Shown here piece after piece: positions 1 through 8,185 of a stretch of DNA of 40,575 bases. The position numbers and the translations under genes are program-made. Location: assembly GCA_938036435.1 (NCBI GenBank), contig CALHPU010000113.1, positions 1 through 40,575 of the forward strand, written 5' to 3'. Each line of letters begins with the position of its first letter. Positions within the stretch are counted from its first letter, which is position 1. The stretch is from an uncultured Pirellulaceae bacterium. Lineage in GTDB: Bacteria; Planctomycetota; Planctomycetia; Pirellulales; Pirellulaceae. The notes below the pieces were generated by a model. That model was not told the origin of the DNA, made no database searches, and saw nothing but the letters and a program-made list of their open reading frames with translations.

Positions 1-61
1 CCGAGAGATAGTGGCCGCCGTCTCGTTAAACGGAGCAATGCCGTGCTAGGGTCCACACCAG

Positions 62-75
62 ACGGCTCACGCCGT
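62..75. repeat. Short palindrome ACGGC-TCAC-GCCGT
   Basis: A perfect 5-bp inverted repeat with a 4-base loop lies in the spacer downstream of ndk. It resembles the GC-rich palindromes found elsewhere in this window and, as I recall, dispersed in Pirellulales genomes. No function can be read from it. Confidence 0.4.
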
Positions 76-117
76 AACGCTTCAGGGCGCGGTGGCCTTG
101 CTGCATGTTGTTGAAAT

Positions 118-141
118 GGGCTTTGCACCTTGCAAAGGCCC
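118..141. repeat. Hairpin downstream of ndk (CTTTGCA/TGCAAAG)
   Basis: The 7-bp stem CTTTGCA/TGCAAAG has a 3-base loop, and the flanking GGG/GCCC extends it with one bulged base. There is no T-tract, so it is not a classical terminator. It may belong to the same intergenic repeat cluster as the hairpins at 62-75 and 203-223. Confidence 0.4.
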
Positions 142-202
142 TCTGGCATAAGTGTCTAGCGGCATTTTCGCAAGTATTACATGCGGATTACAATCGCTGC
201 GT

Positions 203-223
203 CCCTCCCGTCCAGCGGGAGGG
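203..223 (-). terminator. GC-rich hairpin 3' of ndk
   Basis: The perfect 8-bp stem CCCTCCCG/CGGGAGGG with a 5-base loop starts 17 bases past the ndk stop. It lacks a T-tract on the minus strand, so transcript-end processing or stabilisation is possible but intrinsic termination is unproven. It could also be a dispersed palindrome. Confidence 0.4.
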
Positions 224-239
224 CAGGGCGGTGGACGAC

Positions 240-698
240 TTATTCGTCGTCTGCGCGGCACCAAGAAACCATGCAAGAATCGAAATCGCAGATCTCGTCT
301 TGAGAGAAATACAATGCAATCTCGCGAGCAGCCGCTTCGGCTCCGTCAGAGGCATGCACCAAATTCATCTGACGGCTGCTGCTGAAGTCGCCGCGAATGG
401 TTCCCGGAGCGGCGCTCAATCCGTTGGTAGCACCGAGCATTTCTCGGATCACGCGGACCACATCCAACCCCTGTGCCACAATGGCCACCACGGGAGCACC
501 GGTGATGAACTCTTCTAAACCGGGATAAAATGGCTTTTCGACGTGCTCTGCGTAGTGCTGTTTGGCAAGATCAGGCGTAACCTGCATCAGTTTCATCGCG
601 ACAATCTCGATCGCTTTGTCTTCAAAACGCGAGATAATTTTGCCCATCAGGCGACGCTGAACGCAATCGGGCTTCAGCAGTACAAGAGAACGTTCCAT
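240..698 (-). CDS. ndk: Nucleoside diphosphate kinase
   Basis: This cytoplasmic enzyme moves the gamma phosphate of NTPs to NDPs through a phospho-histidine and balances nucleotide pools. The 152-residue product has the usual bacterial length. It opens with ERSLVLLKPD, where the Lys-Pro-Asp element belongs to the nucleotide-binding site. The active-site segment is NLVHASDGAEAA, with the catalytic histidine at residue 115. The common form is NxxHGSDS, so the Gly-to-Ala change and the final Ser-to-Gly change are mild variations. The ATG at 698 gives a complete N-terminus; no strong ribosome binding site precedes it. The gene stands alone, divergent from korA. Confidence 0.96.
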   Translation of the reverse strand: MERSLVLLKPDCVQRRLMGKIISRFEDKAIEIVAMKLMQVTPDLAKQHYAEHVEKPFYPGLEEFITGAPVVAIVAQGLDVVRVIREMLGATNGLSAAPGTIRGDFSSSRQMNLVHASDGAEAAAREIALYFSQDEICDFDSCMVSWCRADDE

Positions 699-1089
699 CA
701 GATCAGATCCGAAATTCTAAGAGAGTGAATAATTTGAACTATCAACACAGTTTAACAAGGGATTCCCCCTTCCGAAAACGGGGGCTTTGAACCAAAATAT
801 TTATTAATCTGGGCTCGTCCCACGCTCGTCAAGCAGGTATCGTCTCGACTATGGTTTTGTCTGAAGGCGATAACCTAGCTACAGCAAGTTTTATAGCAAC
901 ATCCTGAACAACGGCCCGCTGATATATTTTGTAGAGAAATTGAAAATCTCAGCACAACCGTTTGCCCGCGCGCTATCATTGTAGCGCTTAATCGTTGTCA
1001 CGATGATCTTGACCGTTTCTCGGCCGCCAATATTTCCCCAACGTCCGCGTGGTGATTCGTTTGGAAAACCACTTCGGCAATAAAATTCA
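699..1089. other. Divergent spacer between ndk and korA
   Basis: This 391-base non-coding spacer must hold the promoters of ndk (minus) and korA (plus). It contains a C5/G5 hairpin (CCCCC at 765-769, GGGGG at 780-784) flanked by AT-rich DNA. No convincing -35/-10 pair and no conserved small gene are seen. Confidence 0.5.
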
Positions 1090-2958
1090 ATGACAAGTCC
1101 AGCAGAACTTTTTCCTCCGACAAAAAAACCCGCCGAAGCCCTTTCAGGAGTCACCGTGCGACTCGCCGGTGATTCGGGTGACGGCATGCAATTGCTTGGA
1201 ACACAGCTGACTAACACGTCGGCACTTTCAGGAAATGACGTGGCCACGTTCCCTGACTTTCCTGCCGAGATTCGCGCTCCGCGCGGAACACGCGCTGGGG
1301 TCAGCGGTTTTCAGGTTCAGTTTTCCGCCGAGGAGATTTTTACGCCCGGCGATGGCGTCGATACGCTGATCTGCATGAACCCTGCGGCGTTGGTAACCAA
1401 CATCGGCGATCTGCGTCGCGGTGGAATTTTGATCGTTAACTCTGACGGTTTTGGCGATAAAGATCTGAAGCTTGCCAAACTGGACGTCAATCCTTTGGAG
1501 GACGACACGACCGAAGGTTACCGTGTGATCAAAGTTCCAATGACGACCATGACACGTGACTCGGTTGAGCCCACGGGACTGTCGGCGAAATTTGCCGATC
1601 GCTGTAAGAACTTTTTTGCGATGGGATTGGTGTTCTGGCTGTACGGACGCGACGTTGAGCCAACATTGCGATTCATCGAAAACAAATTCTCCGCCAAACC
1701 TGACGTCGCCGAAGCCAACCGACTGGCGCTCAAAGCGGGTTGGAACTACGGCGAGACCACCGAAAATTTCGCTTCTACGTACTCGGTGCCGGCCGCTGAA
1801 CTTGAACCGGGTGTCTACAAGAACGTGATGGGAAATCAGGCGTTGGCTTGGGGACTGATCACGGCAGCTGAATTGAGCGACAAAGAACTGTTCCTTGGCT
1901 CTTACCCGATCACACCAGCCAGCGACATTTTGCATGAACTGGCCAAACACAAAAACTTTGGTGTCCGCACATTTCAGGCCGAAGACGAAATCGCAGCCGT
2001 TTGTTCGGCTGTCGGTGCGGCACTCGGTGGCAGCATGGCGATCACCACCAGCAGCGGCCCCGGCATCGCGCTCAAGGGCGAAGGCATTGGTCTTGGACTG
2101 ATCTTGGAGCTGCCCTTTATTATCATCGACGTTCAGCGCGGTGGTCCAAGTACGGGCCTGCCAACCAAGACCGAGCAATCGGACCTGTTGATGGTCATGC
2201 ATGGCCGCAACGGTGATTCGCCGCTGCCTGTGATTGCGGCGCAGAGCCCTGCAGATTGCTTCAACGTCGCCATCGAAGCCTGGCGAATTGCAACCAAATA
2301 CATGACTCCCGTGTTCATTCTTTCCGACGGCTACATCGCCAACGGTTCAGAGCCTTGGAAGATTCCGGAAGTTGATTCGCTTGAGAAGATCGAGATCAAC
2401 CATCCGGGGCCACGCAGCCCTGACGATGCTCCATTTATGCCTTACTCGCGCGACGAAAATCTTGCTCGTCCATGGGCGTTGCCAGGAACTCCGGGCCTGA
2501 TGCACCGAGTCGGTGGTCTTGAGAAACAAGACGGAACAGGTAACGTCAGCTACGATCCGGACAACCACCAGCACATGGTTCAAACTCGTGCTAAAAAGGT
2601 TGAGCTGGTTGCCGATTCGATTGATGATGCTGAAGTCTTTGGTAAGACCAAAGGGACTTTGGTGCTGAGCTGGGGCGGGACTTACGGTGCCTGCCGCACG
2701 GCTGTGAAAATGGCCATCGAGGAAGGCATCGAAGTGGGGCACGTACATCTGAGATGGATCAATCCTTTCCCCGCAAATCTTGGAAGCGTTCTTGGTCAGT
2801 ACGACAAAGTACTGATCCCCGAACTAAACACGGGCCAATTGAGATTGCTGATCAAGGACAAATTCCTGATCGACGCCACTGGGCTAAATAAGATCAAAGG
2901 CAAACCATTTCACGTTTCTGAAATCGTCGACAAGATCAAAGAAGTCTCTGGGAAGTAA
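1090..2958 (+). CDS. korA: 2-oxoacid:acceptor oxidoreductase, fused gamma/alpha subunit (KorA)
   Basis: With KorB this forms a CoA-dependent 2-oxoacid:ferredoxin oxidoreductase, most likely the 2-oxoglutarate enzyme of the TCA cycle. The 622-residue product is a gamma-alpha fusion. The gamma domain (about residues 20-205) starts with VRLAGDSGDGMQLLG. The alpha domain begins near residue 248 and carries the pyrimidine-binding signature SYPITPASDI (271-280) and the conserved segment RGGPSTGLPTKTEQ (350-363). korB follows after 66 bases, as expected for an operon. The ATG at 1090 has no clear Shine-Dalgarno site, but it leaves about 20 residues before the first domain. Substrate choice (2-oxoglutarate rather than pyruvate) is inferred from the two-gene KorAB layout. 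Confidence 0.93.
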   Translation: MTSPAELFPPTKKPAEALSGVTVRLAGDSGDGMQLLGTQLTNTSALSGNDVATFPDFPAEIRAPRGTRAGVSGFQVQFSAEEIFTPGDGVDTLICMNPAALVTNIGDLRRGGILIVNSDGFGDKDLKLAKLDVNPLEDDTTEGYRVIKVPMTTMTRDSVEPTGLSAKFADRCKNFFAMGLVFWLYGRDVEPTLRFIENKFSAKPDVAEANRLALKAGWNYGETTENFASTYSVPAAELEPGVYKNVMGNQALAWGLITAAELSDKELFLGSYPITPASDILHELAKHKNFGVRTFQAEDEIAAVCSAVGAALGGSMAITTSSGPGIALKGEGIGLGLILELPFIIIDVQRGGPSTGLPTKTEQSDLLMVMHGRNGDSPLPVIAAQSPADCFNVAIEAWRIATKYMTPVFILSDGYIANGSEPWKIPEVDSLEKIEINHPGPRSPDDAPFMPYSRDENLARPWALPGTPGLMHRVGGLEKQDGTGNVSYDPDNHQHMVQTRAKKVELVADSIDDAEVFGKTKGTLVLSWGGTYGACRTAVKMAIEEGIEVGHVHLRWINPFPANLGSVLGQYDKVLIPELNTGQLRLLIKDKFLIDATGLNKIKGKPFHVSEIVDKIKEVSGK

Positions 2959-3024
2959 TTCTCAGCAACCACCTCCACCGACGCGTTTAATTTTTTTCAC
3001 ACGCATTCATCCTTACGATCAACT

Positions 3025-4035
3025 ATGAGCACTGACCTTCCAGTACTTTCCGCCAAAGATTTCGCTTCCGACCAAGACGTGCGCTGGTGCCCGGGTTGCG
3101 GCGACTATTCCATTTTGGCTCAGATGAAAACCGTCCTTGCTTCAATGGGTAAGAAGCAGGAAGAAACCGTCTTCATCTCGGGGATTGGTTGCTCAAGCCG
3201 TTTCCCGTACTACATGAACACGTACGGCATGCACTCGATTCACGGTCGCGCTCCGGCGTTTGCCACTGGACTGAAGTCTACTCGCCCGGAGCTAGACGTG
3301 TGGGTGATCACTGGCGACGGCGACGCGCTGAGCATCGGCGGTAACCACTTTATTCACCTGATTCGCCGCAACGTTGATTTGAACATCATTCTGTTCAACA
3401 ACAGCATCTACGGTCTGACCAAAGGTCAGTACTCACCGACCTCAAAAGTTGGCAAGATCACAAAAAGTACGCCGATGGGTTCGATCGACCAACCGCTCAA
3501 CCCACTGTCTGTAGCGATTGCTGCTGAGGCGTCTTTTGTCGCGCGTTCGGTTGATTCCAACATCAAACATCTACGTGCCACGTTACAGCGTGCCAGTGAG
3601 CATCGCGGTACATCATTCGTGGAAGTCTATCAGAACTGCAACATCTTCAATGATGGTGTTTGGGATTACGCCAAAGCCAAGGCGACCAAAGACGATTCGA
3701 CCGTCGAGCTTCAACATGGCAAACCTTTGATCTATGCCGGTGGCAAAAAGGGCATCCGTTTGAATGGGTTCGCTCCCGAAACGGTTGATCTCGATGGTAA
3801 TATTGCTCAGGACGATCTCTTGTTCCATGACGAAAAAGTCGAATCATCACAACTAGCGTTTCTGCTAAGCCGCATGCGGTTTCCGGAGTTTCCCGAGCCG
3901 ATCGGTGTATTCCGCGCGATTGAGCGACCGACTTACGATACTCAGATTAACGCTCAGGTTGTTCAGGCCGCCGAAAAGAAGGGCAAGGGCGATTTGAAGA
4001 CGCTGTTCAAAAGCGGCGACACTTGGACGGTGTAG
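3025..4035 (+). CDS. korB: 2-oxoacid:acceptor oxidoreductase, beta subunit (KorB)
   Basis: This is the thiamine diphosphate-binding catalytic beta subunit, 336 residues long. WCPGCGDYSIL (21-31), Cys56 in SGIGCSSR and Cys205 in QNCNIFND supply four cysteines. Their spacing matches the ligands of the single [4Fe-4S] cluster in archaeal-type oxidoreductases. The thiamine diphosphate/Mg site is seen as GDGDALSIGGNH (97-108) followed by NNSIYGLTKGQ (125-135), where the LTKGQ segment is typical of this family. It follows korA closely and should be co-transcribed. Ferredoxin, the expected electron acceptor, is not encoded nearby. Confidence 0.94.
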   Translation: MSTDLPVLSAKDFASDQDVRWCPGCGDYSILAQMKTVLASMGKKQEETVFISGIGCSSRFPYYMNTYGMHSIHGRAPAFATGLKSTRPELDVWVITGDGDALSIGGNHFIHLIRRNVDLNIILFNNSIYGLTKGQYSPTSKVGKITKSTPMGSIDQPLNPLSVAIAAEASFVARSVDSNIKHLRATLQRASEHRGTSFVEVYQNCNIFNDGVWDYAKAKATKDDSTVELQHGKPLIYAGGKKGIRLNGFAPETVDLDGNIAQDDLLFHDEKVESSQLAFLLSRMRFPEFPEPIGVFRAIERPTYDTQINAQVVQAAEKKGKGDLKTLFKSGDTWTV

Positions 4036-4130
4036 CAGACAGGTAGGATGGGCACTTTGCCCGTCGCAACGATCTTTCTACACTCGGCCAAGAGAGGCCA
4101 AGCTACAGAAGGATAGCGGTCTGTTCTAAC
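4036..4130. repeat. Short palindromic elements between korB and the GT4 gene
   Basis: The spacer holds GGGCA-ctt-TGCCC shortly after the korB stop and a GGCC-aagaga-GGCC element followed by AAGCTACAG. Both look like fragments of dispersed intergenic repeats; the AGCTACAG string recurs twice near 27800-27900. They could also help end the korAB transcript. Confidence 0.4.
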
Positions 4131-5312
4131 ATGTCAAAAAACACCAAAACGCTGCTGGTCGTGTTTGAGTTTGATACGCTCAACGGCGGCGAGAATTCGA
4201 TGCTGGCCGCTCTATCGCTGCTGATCGAATCTCAATGGCAAATAATCGCCGCATTGCCGTGCCGTGCGGCGTCTTCGGCCTCCAGCCACCAAGTACTCGA
4301 CCAAACGCTTACCGGTCAGCTGATAAATCTGGGCATTGAAACGATTTCCTTGTCCACGCACCAGGACGATGGGACTCGAAAATCTCAGGACCAATATCGC
4401 GATGACTTCGCAGAGATTTTGAACCAGCAACGCCCTAACGTTGTGCTGTGCAACAGTCTCTCAACCAGTCGGCTCTGCGGGCCAGTTACGGCTCGGGGCA
4501 ATATTCGCGCAGCCGGTTATCTGCGCGACATCATCAAGCTAAGTTGCAAAGCCGTTGAGGACATCAACCAGTTGGACCGCATCATCGCCGTCTCGCATGC
4601 GACGATGGATTTCCATGTTGAACAAGCAATGGAAGCTCAAAAGATCCGCGTCGTTTACAACGGAGTTGAACTCGAGCAGTTTCATCCGCGTTTAAGGGCC
4701 CTTCCGCAAATGGCGGACTTAAAAGCAAGTCTTGGTATTCCCAAAGAGAGTCCGGTCGTATTGTACGTGGGCCAGATTGGAATGCGGAAAGGGATCGACG
4801 TATTGGTGAAGGCCTTCAATCTGCTGCTGGAGACGGTTCCAGAGTCACACTTGTTGATCGTTGGGCAACGCCACTCGCAGAAACAGGAGGCGATCGACTA
4901 CGAACGTCAGGCGTTACTTGCCAGCGCCGAATCTGGTCGCGTTCATTGGCTCGGCCGCCGCTGCGACGTAGCTGAACTAATGGCGATCAGCGATGTCTTG
5001 CTGCATCCGGCGCGGCAAGAACCATTGGGACGCGTCTTGCTTGAGGCCGCCGCCAGCGGCCTGCCGATTGTCACCACGCTTGTCGGTGGCAGCCCCGAGA
5101 TCCTTGGATGCAACGAGTCATTCGACTTGCTGTGCCACAAAGACGACGCCGCAGCCATGGCCACGCGCGTCGGTGAATTATTGACTAATGAAACAATCCG
5201 CCAAGCCGTTTCGTTGGAGTTAAGGAATCTGGCCGTCCGTCGATTCAACCGTAATGGCTGTGCTCAATCCTTATTATCGATCCTAGACGACCTTAATCGG
5301 CAACAGCACTAG
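4131..5312 (+). CDS. GT-B glycosyltransferase, family 4
   Basis: This 393-residue protein is a cytoplasmic retaining glycosyltransferase of the GT4 type that transfers a sugar from a nucleotide donor. The N-terminal half holds an acceptor-side Rossmann domain with the glycine motif LNGGENSML. The C-terminal domain starts at about residue 204 with VVLYVGQIGMRKGIDVLVKA. It carries the EX7E-type donor site near residues 295-330 (HPARQEPLGRVLLEAAASG) and GGSPEIL. The acceptor cannot be read from the sequence. A UDP-xylose-forming enzyme follows on the same strand, so a role in surface polysaccharide or glycolipid synthesis is likely. ATG 4131 lacks a clear ribosome binding site. Confidence 0.87.
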   Translation: MSKNTKTLLVVFEFDTLNGGENSMLAALSLLIESQWQIIAALPCRAASSASSHQVLDQTLTGQLINLGIETISLSTHQDDGTRKSQDQYRDDFAEILNQQRPNVVLCNSLSTSRLCGPVTARGNIRAAGYLRDIIKLSCKAVEDINQLDRIIAVSHATMDFHVEQAMEAQKIRVVYNGVELEQFHPRLRALPQMADLKASLGIPKESPVVLYVGQIGMRKGIDVLVKAFNLLLETVPESHLLIVGQRHSQKQEAIDYERQALLASAESGRVHWLGRRCDVAELMAISDVLLHPARQEPLGRVLLEAAASGLPIVTTLVGGSPEILGCNESFDLLCHKDDAAAMATRVGELLTNETIRQAVSLELRNLAVRRFNRNGCAQSLLSILDDLNRQQH

Positions 5313-5468
5313 TTCTCGCCCCTTTAAAGTGTTCATTGGTCCCTGATGCCGCCTGAGACGCTTTTTCACTCAAGCCAGTTGAGCAGATTTACCCGTTTGG
5401 GTTAGACGAAAAGGAACTATATTGACGTTCTCTCAGACTATTTTTTAACCCCCATTGAGCTTTCCGAA

Positions 5469-6443
5469 GTGGCAATTATCAAACGAGTTCTCGTAACCGG
5501 CGGCGCAGGTTTTCTCGGCTCTCATCTTTGCGAGCGATTGGTCGACCAAGGTCATGACGTCATTTGCTTGGACAACTTCTACACCAGTCAGAAGACCAAC
5601 GTCACGCACCTGTTGGACAAACCAAATTTCGAGCTAGTTCGGCATGACATTGTTGATCCAATTTTGCTTGAGGTGGATGAGATCTATAATCTTGCTTGTC
5701 CAGCGTCTCCCGGACATTACCAACATAACCCGATCAAAACGATGAAGATCAGCATTTTGGGGTCGATCAACATGCTGGGGATGGCCAGACGCTGTGGTGC
5801 TAAGATTTTCCAAGCCTCGACCAGTGAGGTTTACGGTGACCCGGAAGTCCACCCGCAAACAGAAAGTTACAAAGGATCTGTCAATCCGATTGGTATTCGC
5901 GCCTGTTATGACGAAGGAAAACGTGCAGCCGAAACACTGTTTTTCGACTACCACCGTTACAACAAGACTAACATTCGCGTCGCCCGAATTTTTAACACCT
6001 ACGGGCCAAGAATGCATCCGTTTGATGGGCGTGTGGTCAGCAACTTCATTCGCCAAGCTTTGGCCGGTGAAGACATTACCATTTTCGGCGACGGGAGCCA
6101 GACGCGATCTTTCTGCTACCGAGACGATTTGGTGGACGGATTTCTGAAGTTAATGGCAGCTCCAGACGAAGTTACTGGTCCGATCAATTTAGGAAACCCC
6201 GGTGAATACACGATCAAGCAACTGGCCGAGGAAGTGTTGGAGCTTGTAGGCAGCAAGTCAAAATTGGTCTACGGCCCACTTCCGGCGGACGATCCGACTC
6301 GTCGCCAGCCAGATATCACATTGGCGAAAAAGAATCTGGACTGGGAGCCAAAGGTTCCATTGCGTGAAGGTCTGGAAAAAACGATCGCATGGTTTAAGAC
6401 CATCGATCTGGATCATTACCGCCCGCCAACGCCGAATTATTAA
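5469..6443 (+). CDS. uxs: UDP-glucuronate decarboxylase (UDP-xylose synthase)
   Basis: This enzyme converts UDP-glucuronate to UDP-xylose through an NAD-bound 4-keto intermediate. The 324-residue protein is a short-chain dehydrogenase fold of the extended type. It has the NAD motif [11 protein letters not shown] (10-20), the [10 protein letters not shown] segment (116-125) and the catalytic pair Tyr147/Lys151 in [15 protein letters not shown] is typical of the C-terminus of UXS proteins. The start is GTG at 5469, which begins the conserved VLVTGG strand six codons in; no better upstream start exists. The preceding glycosyltransferase may use its product, but the 156-base gap leaves co-transcription uncertain. 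Confidence 0.93.
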   Translation: MAIIKRVLVTGGAGFLGSHLCERLVDQGHDVICLDNFYTSQKTNVTHLLDKPNFELVRHDIVDPILLEVDEIYNLACPASPGHYQHNPIKTMKISILGSINMLGMARRCGAKIFQASTSEVYGDPEVHPQTESYKGSVNPIGIRACYDEGKRAAETLFFDYHRYNKTNIRVARIFNTYGPRMHPFDGRVVSNFIRQALAGEDITIFGDGSQTRSFCYRDDLVDGFLKLMAAPDEVTGPINLGNPGEYTIKQLAEEVLELVGSKSKLVYGPLPADDPTRRQPDITLAKKNLDWEPKVPLREGLEKTIAWFKTIDLDHYRPPTPNY

Positions 6444-6841
6444 TTGGATTTACGGATTTTCATGTCCGATTCAGTAGCCGATCTCACAAGAGATTGGAAA
6501 ATTGGCTCTCTGTCGATCAAAAGTCTTGCGACTTAGGCTACCAAAAATTCGAAGCAAACCCTACGCGGTGGTGTCGTGGCGAGCAGGATGCTCTCCCCAC
6601 TTTAGCTTTACGTAGCACGACTCTCCGAGTCGTTATATGCCGCACCATCACGACTCGGAGAGTCGTGCCACAGTCGTTTTGAAAACCCCTCTACTTCGCG
6701 CTGATTCTCGCGATACCGTTCCCATTTAAGTTTACTACCTAGCGGGCCGAAGACAGAGGTACATCATCGTCGAAGCACGGTAGTTTGACTGTCTCGCTTC
6801 TCACATCAGCGTTAATCTATTTCTTCAGGGGCAGACTCAGT
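6444..6841. other. Non-coding spacer carrying a dispersed palindrome
   Basis: No credible gene is seen in these 398 bases. The central part holds the long inverted repeat described at 6615-6668. The rest is unremarkable and should contain the promoter of the RdgC-like gene. Confidence 0.5.
6615..6668. repeat. Dispersed inverted repeat, copy 1 (ACGACTC family)
   Basis: Two perfect 19-base arms, GCACGACTCTCCGAGTCGT at 6615-6633 and its reverse complement at 6650-6668, flank a 16-base spacer. Each arm is also palindromic on its own (ACGACTC-TCC-GAGTCGT). The structure can therefore form one long cruciform or two short ones. A related element lies at 20887-20943, so this is a repeat family. There is no T-tract and no coding frame. 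Confidence 0.85.
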
Positions 6842-8023
6842 ATGGGGTTTCTTTCGGGCAGTGTAACCTTTCAACGCTATCGTATCACTGAAGACCCCAC
6901 TGGCGAATTCGACGAAGGCCATCTTGAAATTCTCAAGAAGCACGTATGTGGCAAATCCTCAGGCAACAACTACGAGACTCCCGGCGTGGGATTCTCTGGT
7001 GGTAGTCACCTGCTGGATACTGACTTCAGTTTTGAGAAAAACGTTATCGGTCAGGCCATGCACTTTGGGGTGCGAATCGACAGCTGCCAGATTCCTTCTC
7101 CGATAAAACGCGCGTGGATGCATCAAGCACTGGCCGGCGTAGTGGCTGATAATCCGGGCAGCAAACCGACGAAAGCTCAACGCACCGAAGCCAAAGAGGC
7201 CGTCGAAGACCGCTGTGCCCAAGAGGCCGAAAAAGGGAACTTCCAAAAGTTGTCGGAAGTATCTGTGTTGTGGGATGCCGTTGCAGACACGATTTATTTA
7301 GGCAGCACCAGCGAGAAGACCAGCGAAATGGTTTTGGGGCTGCTCGAACGCGCCTTTGGTATCGAAGTCTCGAAAGTCACCTGCGGAACAATTGCTGGCG
7401 AGATCGCCGAGGAACTTGGCCTCAACGCCCAGTTGTTCAGCATCGCCCCAACTGCCTTCAACGCAGATGCAACCGGAAATGTTGTGTGGTGGAATGGCAT
7501 GAGCGAAAACTATGACTACCTTGGCAACGAATTTCTGCTGTGGCTGTGGTGGCACTGGGAAACCAACAGCAACGTGATTCAATTGGCCGACCACAGCGAG
7601 GTGTCGGGCATGTTCGCCCGCAGTCTGAGTCTCGACTGTCCCGAAGGCGAACACGGCAAGGATTCCATTTCTTCGGAATCTCCGGTCGCGCTGCCTGAAG
7701 CAGCATTGGCTGTAAAGATGGGTAAACTTCCGCGAAAGGCTGGGCTGACTCTGGTACGCAACGACCTTCAGTTTGACTTTGCCCTTCAAAGCGAGATGTT
7801 CTCAGTGGGAAGTGCAAGGATCAGGGCAGCGGACGAATCGGCAACCGTGTCGCATGAGCTTGTCGATCGTGTCGCGCATGTGCGTGAACTGGCTGACACA
7901 ATCGACTATTTGTTTCAGGCTTTTTGCGAAAAGAGGCTCGGCCAGCCTTGGACCTCGGAACTAAAAAAAGTGCAAAAATGGTTGGGAAGTGAAACCCCGC
8001 TCCGGCGACAAAAAGCCGCCTAG
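6842..8023 (+). CDS. RdgC-like protein
   Basis: The 393-residue product resembles RdgC, a ring-shaped DNA-binding protein that modulates RecA in proteobacteria. Matching features are the N-terminal SGSVTFQRYRI, a mid-region pattern IPSP followed by a K.T..R.EAKEAV helix, and a strand of the type VLWDAVADTIYLGSTS followed by a helix ending in LERAFGI. These occur in the same order as in E. coli RdgC. The protein is longer than E. coli RdgC (about 300 residues). The chosen start is ATG 6842 with AGGGG about 11 bases upstream; an upstream ATG at 6785 would add a hydrophobic stretch unlike the family. The function is inferred from family resemblance only. Confidence 0.68.
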   Translation: MGFLSGSVTFQRYRITEDPTGEFDEGHLEILKKHVCGKSSGNNYETPGVGFSGGSHLLDTDFSFEKNVIGQAMHFGVRIDSCQIPSPIKRAWMHQALAGVVADNPGSKPTKAQRTEAKEAVEDRCAQEAEKGNFQKLSEVSVLWDAVADTIYLGSTSEKTSEMVLGLLERAFGIEVSKVTCGTIAGEIAEELGLNAQLFSIAPTAFNADATGNVVWWNGMSENYDYLGNEFLLWLWWHWETNSNVIQLADHSEVSGMFARSLSLDCPEGEHGKDSISSESPVALPEAALAVKMGKLPRKAGLTLVRNDLQFDFALQSEMFSVGSARIRAADESATVSHELVDRVAHVRELADTIDYLFQAFCEKRLGQPWTSELKKVQKWLGSETPLRRQKAA

Positions 8024-8105
8024 CCAACCGTTGGGCAAATGAATATTTCTTTGCCGAAGGTGGGCTACTCAAAGAACTGGTGGTTTTTCGACCGTCATGA
8101 TTATG

Positions 8106-8111
8106 TATAAT
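8106..8111 (+). promoter_or_regulatory. Candidate -10 box upstream of the HMA lipoprotein gene
   Basis: A perfect TATAAT lies 75 bases before the ATG at 8186 in an AT-rich stretch after the RdgC-like gene. The expected -35 position holds only a T-rich sequence with no TTGACA match. It would give the lipoprotein gene its own transcription start. Confidence 0.35.
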
Positions 8112-8185
8112 TCGAATTCACCGGGGACGCTCGCTTTCGCTGTTTTGGAACATTGAGTACCCCCGCTCCTGATGCGAGATCCATA

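Noticed and set aside
6494-6682. 62-residue open frame on the plus strand
   Set aside because: It crosses the long inverted repeat at 6615-6668 and shows no family features.
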